From: Puccinellia tenuiflora
Taxonomy: Eukaryota; Streptophyta; Magnoliopsida; Poales; Poaceae
NCBI GenBank assembly: GCA_012064385.1
Contig: QRDG01001906.1
Location: 62,001-126,000 of the forward strand
Length of the DNA stretch: 64,000 bases
Direction of reading: 5' to 3'
How positions within the stretch are numbered: the stretch's first letter is position 1; every line of letters starts with the position of its first letter. The notes below the pieces were generated by a model. It was not told the origin of the DNA, made no database searches, and was given only the letters and a program-made list of their open reading frames with translations. Below are positions 60,175-64,000 of this stretch, in pieces. The position numbers and the translations under genes are program-made.

Positions 60175-61263
60175 TCATTGCTTTGATTTAGGTCCCCATT
60201 TTTCAATGGGTCCTCTTTTGTTAGCAACAAGGGTCTTAGGAACCCAAATAGAGCGGTAAATAGGCACATTTCTAGGACCAACAAATTTAGCATAGACATC
60301 CCCATAATAATCAACATATAAGATATAGAAGGGGTTAGTCCTTCCCGCAAAGTCATCATTAGTGGGTTTGCCCCTAGTGGCATCACCACTAGCAATGTTG
60401 GTCTTCTTAACTTCGGGGGTCTTCTTTGCTTGGGGAGCCTTCTTTGTTTGAGGGGCCCTAGCATCTTTCATGAAGGACTCCTTCTTCTCCTCCTCAACGA
60501 AACCAACACCACCTCTCCCCTCTTTGGAAGGGACAAACGGCCTCTTACCACGGGAGATGGCATTAGCAAGATTAACTTTCAACCTAGCATTTTCCTCAAT
60601 AATATTCGCATGATCACAAGTAATAGGAGTAGAGGAGCTAGGCACATCAATTTTAGATGGTTGAGCTTGAAGTTGTTCATACGACTTTTTGAGGGTGGAG
60701 AGCTCACTCTCCAAAGCCTTGTGAGCCTTAGAGAGCTTCTCTAACTCCTCGGTTAGTCTAGAATGACCAACACCAAGCTCGACCTTTTCTTTCTTACAAA
60801 TTTTATGTTTTGCTCTAGCATGATCACGTTCCTTAATGAGCTTAGCAACAATTGCATTATTAGTTTCTTCTATGGATTCTAGTTGTTCTTCAAGAGAAAC
60901 TCTAAGCTCATGTTCTTCTTCAAGGTTATCTTTTAGAGAAGCAATTTCCATGGCATCATCTCTTTCTATTTTACCTTTTACCTCTAGCATCTCAAGAGCA
61001 TCATCATATTGACTCATAAGAGTCTCAACATGCTTCTTGGTTTCACCTTGCATGTTAGATATAAAATGATCCAAGGCAACAAGTTCCTCCTTAACTTCAA
61101 GGCTAGTAGGATCATCTACATTACTCATGGCTTTGGGAGTTGAAGAAGATGATACCTCATTGGCCTTGGCCATAAGACATCTTGCGGAAGAGGTTGAGAC
61201 ATTTTCATTGGGGGATTCAAAGAGTGAAGGGGTTGATGAATATGCAATGGCGATCCCGGCCAC
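60175..61263 (-). pseudogene. Copia gag-pol central region (coiled coil), frame-shifted
   Basis: About 360 residues between the Gag zinc knuckle and protease: a Glu/Lys/Leu-rich coiled coil (roughly residues 55-240), a basic Lys/Pro segment and a conserved block near the end (IYRSIWVPKTLVANKRGP). It ends at a TGA (60177-60175) just before the protease frame. It is out of phase with gag upstream and pol downstream, so it is part of a disrupted single polyprotein and not an independent gene. Confidence 0.75.
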
Positions 61264-62660
61264 TTCACTCTTGGTTTCTTCTCTTCTTCTTCTTCCCCGG
61301 ATGAGTATTCCTCTTGAGCAATCAACACCATCCGTTGAGGTTTCTTGTTGGTGGCATTCTTCTTGAAGAATGGCTTCTTGTTGGGGATCTTGGGCTTAAC
61401 CTTACGGACAAGTTTGCCTCCATGGTGTTCACGGTTTTCAAAGGGACATTCGGCAACGAAGTGATAGTGATCTTGGCAATTGTAGCACGAACGCACCCTT
61501 TGGCCACCCTCCTTCTTTCCACTTGACTTGTTCACAAACTCTCTTGCCTTGGATGGACTCTTCCAAAAATCCTTGTGCGAGTGAGACAAAGTGAGAGCCG
61601 AGTAGTCCTTGAGGGTGTCCTCAAGCTCCTTGGGATGCCAATGAGATACATCTTCTTGTTCTTCATCATCATCGTCTTGTGCAATCATCTTGGCCTTCAA
61701 AGCTAGGGGAGAACTCTTGTGCATTCCAATGGCTCTAGCACGAGCATCTTCGGCGTTCTTGGCGGCCACCTTGAATGCGGACATCTCTTGCATGACTTCC
61801 ATTGATGACATAAGGTGATAGTTGTGCCTTCCTTGGAGACTCTTCAAGTCGGTTGACTCAAAGGGCCATAGAGCACTCACATACTTCCTCTTGATCCATG
61901 CATCATCCACATGAGTTGCCCCAAGTGACCGAAATTGAGTGGCAAGGGTCTTGAGTCTTCGATACATGTCTTCATGCTCTTCACCTTCTAACATGAAAAA
62001 GCCCTCGGCTTGGTTGCTCAAGGACTCAAACCTATTCCTCTTCATGCTCTCATTGCCGATGAACTCATTGGTGAGAGTATCCCAAGCTTCTTTGGCGGTG
62101 GTGGCAAGCTCGATGTGGGACATGTGCTTCTCCCCCACGGCGGTTTGGATCATGTTGAGAGCCAAGTCATTGAGTTGACAATCAACAACCTCTCTTCTTG
62201 TCATGTTGTTGGGGTCGTGGGCCTTGAAGCCAACCTCGATGATCCTCCAAAGCTCGATTGAAGCACTCTTCATATAAGATCTCATAAGAAATTGCCAATT
62301 AGAAAAACAAGATGGATTAAACTTGGGTGGGTCACCCCTATTGTTTATATGAGGATGAGGGATAGGTGGGTCGGGGGAGTATATGTGAGGAACCTCACTA
62401 TACTCCTTCCCACTAGCAGTTTTAGATGGGGATTCTTTAGTTCCATCACTACCCTCAACCTCCGTTGCTTGCGCGGCGGAAGAATTAACCTCTAGCGGTG
62501 GTGGTGTGGGTCCTACTCCCTTAGGAAGGAGTTGCGCGATCATCTCACGCAATTCCTTCATTTGAGTGTCCATGGAGGATCTAATACGTGTTTCCAAGCT
62601 ATCAAGATCCTCCATGGTCACCCCGGGTTTAGGATCCGAACCATCACCGGTGACACTCAT
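61125..62660 (-). CDS. Copia Gag
   Basis: The ATG at 62660 lies about 30 bp after the PBS. The UBN2-type Gag core (residues about 110-290, with TKEAWDTLTNEF and LATQFRSLG) is followed by one CCHC zinc knuckle (CYNCQDHYHFVAEC) that binds the element's RNA. After an acidic Glu run (SSGEEEEEKK) the frame diverges from the polyprotein and ends in about 55 unrelated residues at 61125. The shift lies in a GAA-repeat near 61275-61300. Confidence 0.88.
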   Translation of the reverse strand: MSVTGDGSDPKPGVTMEDLDSLETRIRSSMDTQMKELREMIAQLLPKGVGPTPPPLEVNSSAAQATEVEGSDGTKESPSKTASGKEYSEVPHIYSPDPPIPHPHINNRGDPPKFNPSCFSNWQFLMRSYMKSASIELWRIIEVGFKAHDPNNMTRREVVDCQLNDLALNMIQTAVGEKHMSHIELATTAKEAWDTLTNEFIGNESMKRNRFESLSNQAEGFFMLEGEEHEDMYRRLKTLATQFRSLGATHVDDAWIKRKYVSALWPFESTDLKSLQGRHNYHLMSSMEVMQEMSAFKVAAKNAEDARARAIGMHKSSPLALKAKMIAQDDDDEEQEDVSHWHPKELEDTLKDYSALTLSHSHKDFWKSPSKAREFVNKSSGKKEGGQRVRSCYNCQDHYHFVAECPFENREHHGGKLVRKVKPKIPNKKPFFKKNATNKKPQRMVLIAQEEYSSGEEEEEKKPRVKWPGSPLHIHQPLHSLNPPMKMSQPLPQDVLWPRPMRYHLLQLPKP

Positions 62661-62691
62661 ACTCTCTTAGGCGGTGAAGCCTAGATATAGA

Positions 62692-62709
62692 GACAAGGCT
62701 CTGATACCA
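62692..62709 (-). other. Primer binding site of copia element
   Basis: On the minus strand TGGTATCAGAGCCTTGTC starts two bases after the 5' LTR end and is complementary to the initiator tRNA-Met 3' end. Confidence 0.9.
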
Positions 62710-62711
62710 AT

Positions 62712-64000
62712 TGAAAGGGGATCGTATGAGCACCTAGAGGGGGGGGGGGTGAATAGGTGCTACCCAATTTTTAATTCTTTTTCAATTTAGGCTTGACACA
62801 AAAGATAAATTCTCTAGATATGCAACTATGGTGAATTTATCTATATGACAAGTACAAGAACAACAAAGCAAGAAGCACAATATAGGGAGATAAGGGAGGA
62901 ATGAGATAACCGAAAGGGAAGCACGCGGAGACAAGGATGTATTCCCGAGTTCCTCCTTGTTAAGGGAGTACGTCTCGTTGGAGGGGTGTGAGTTCGCCAC
63001 AAAGGCCTACTCAACGCCACGAAGGCCTCACCCTATTCTCCGATGAACTTCGCCACAAAGGCTTAGTTCACCTTCCACTATCGGAGTCCTTCGAGGCGGA
63101 TTCCGGAGCCTTTACAACGGTCTTGGGGCACACACCCACAACTTAATTGGGGGCTCCCAAATCACAAATCTGTAGCAATTACAACAAGTGATAAGAACAA
63201 CAAGCTAGGTCAACACAAGGCTAACCCTAGAAATGAGATCCTTCAAATGAATGAAGGGGAAATGAAAAACTGCTCGGTGGAGTTGTAGATCAGGGCCTTC
63301 TCCTTCAATCCTCCAAGAATCAATGGATTTGGGTGGAGGGATTGGGAGATCTTGCGAATTTGGGCTTTGAGCTTTGATGGCATTAATGGAGGAGAGAGAG
63401 TGTGCAAAGCTGATCCTCCAAAGATAGGTGAAGGGGTATTTAAACCCCTTCACAAAATCTGGCCGTTGGAGGTCTTGGCGGCCGCTCAAAACCCGCAGCA
63501 CCGGAAGTACCGCCAGGAGGGCCGGTACTTCCGGCCTGCCCTTCTTCCTTCAGTCAACTGATCTTTTCAGGCGCACTCCATCCCGCATGACCGAAAGTAC
63601 CGCTGAGGCGGCCGGTACTTCCGGTGTCACGGTAGTACCGGGGCTACTTCCGGTGCAACAACTCCGAGACATCCAGTACTTGAAAAAATAAGCGGAAGTT
63701 TCTCCGGAAATTTCCACCGGAAGTAGGTAGCGGAAGTACCGCCAAGTTCACCGGTACTTCCGGTGGACCGGTACTTCCGGTTCTACTTTCGGTCCAAATT
63801 TCGGGGGAACCCACGGTTCCAGTACCTGCAAAGATAAGTGGAAGTTCCTCCGGAAATTTCCACCGGAAGTAGGTAGCGGAAGTACCGCCAAGTTCACCGG
63901 TACTTCCGGTGGACTGGTACTTCCGGTTCTACTTCCGGTCCAAATTTCGGGGGAACTCACGGTTCCAGTACCTGCAACAATAAGCGGAAGAGGGACCGGA
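62712..64000 (-). repeat. 5' LTR of copia element, truncated by window
   Basis: 1289 bp are visible and match 52260 onward with a handful of substitutions, two 1-bp length differences and a 29-bp array-length difference. By comparison with the 3' LTR it should continue about 200 bp beyond the window end. Confidence 0.9.

Larger units (their letters stand above)
52260..64000 (-). mobile_element. Sirevirus-like Ty1/copia retrotransposon (5' end beyond window)
   Basis: On the minus strand: 5' LTR (64000…62712, truncated by the window), PBS (62709-62692), gag, pol with the copia domain order, an env-position ORF, several polypurine tracts, 3' LTR (53717-52260). LTR termini are TGAAAG…CTTTCA. Integrase precedes RT, which defines copia. 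The ORF downstream of pol, the coiled-coil region between gag and protease, and multiple AAAGGGGGAG-type tracts before the 3' LTR fit the Sirevirus (SIRE/Maximus) lineage. LTRs differ by about five substitutions over ~1.25 kb compared by eye, so the insertion is young. Gag-pol is broken in at least two places. Confidence 0.9.

Noticed and set aside
1..64000. A new defence or multi-gene system
   Set aside because: All supported genes are conserved plant housekeeping or transport genes or mobile-element genes; no unexplained co-oriented set of unknown genes exists here.

Overview
This is plant nuclear DNA, almost certainly from a Triticeae grass (the wheat/Aegilops/barley group). The evidence is an Au-type SINE, very long-LTR non-autonomous retroelements, a CACTA element with GTGGCGCACC subterminal repeats, a Sirevirus-like copia element, and four intron-containing genes whose products resemble grass proteins. 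There are no bacterial operons, phage genes or CRISPR arrays.

Layout. (1) 1-23750 is a block of large-LTR Gypsy-like elements without pol (LARD type): a 3' internal domain (1-4716), a 4.28 kb LTR (4717-8993), a second internal domain with PBS and a gag-position ORF (8994-15072), then a further LTR (15423-23745). About 10.36 kb is tandemly repeated: 1-4826 recurs at 10376-15182. Both internal copies carry the same older solo LTR (…-2754 and 9929-13120). Another solo LTR (18430-22238, TSD ggctg) sits in the last LTR. An N at 15183 and a 200-bp LINE fragment mark a suspicious junction. (2) 23751-29018 holds relics, a MITE, a complete non-autonomous CACTA element (25877-27675, TSD tgg) and a MULE with 9-bp TSD (27854-29009) that itself contains a Harbinger-type MITE.

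(3) 29434-49607 is a gene island of four genes, all on the plus strand: GLE1 (mRNA export factor, 15 exons), a chloroplast rhodanese-like protein of the STR11 type (10 exons), a LAMMER/AFC-type protein kinase (12 exons, with a 1-bp frameshift) and NAR2/NRT3 (nitrate transporter accessory protein, 2 exons). Small elements sit in introns: a 280-bp SMART/TRIM retroelement in GLE1 and an Au SINE in the STR11-like gene. The four genes do not form a pathway; they look like an ordinary collinear gene cluster.

(4) 49608-52259 is intergenic. (5) 52260-64000 is a young Sirevirus-like Ty1/copia element on the minus strand: 3' LTR 52260-53717, an env-position ORF with a probable intron, pol, a broken gag-pol junction, gag, PBS, and a 5' LTR that runs off the window.

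I found no convincing novel multi-gene system. The observations most worth checking are the tandem LARD repeat ending at the N, an antisense gene-like unit inside the LARD, the MULE just upstream of GLE1, the SMART element, the AFC frameshift, and the spliced ORF plus palindrome array in the copia element. Exon boundaries were inferred by hand from GT/AG sites, reading phase and protein similarity recalled from family knowledge; no alignment was run.
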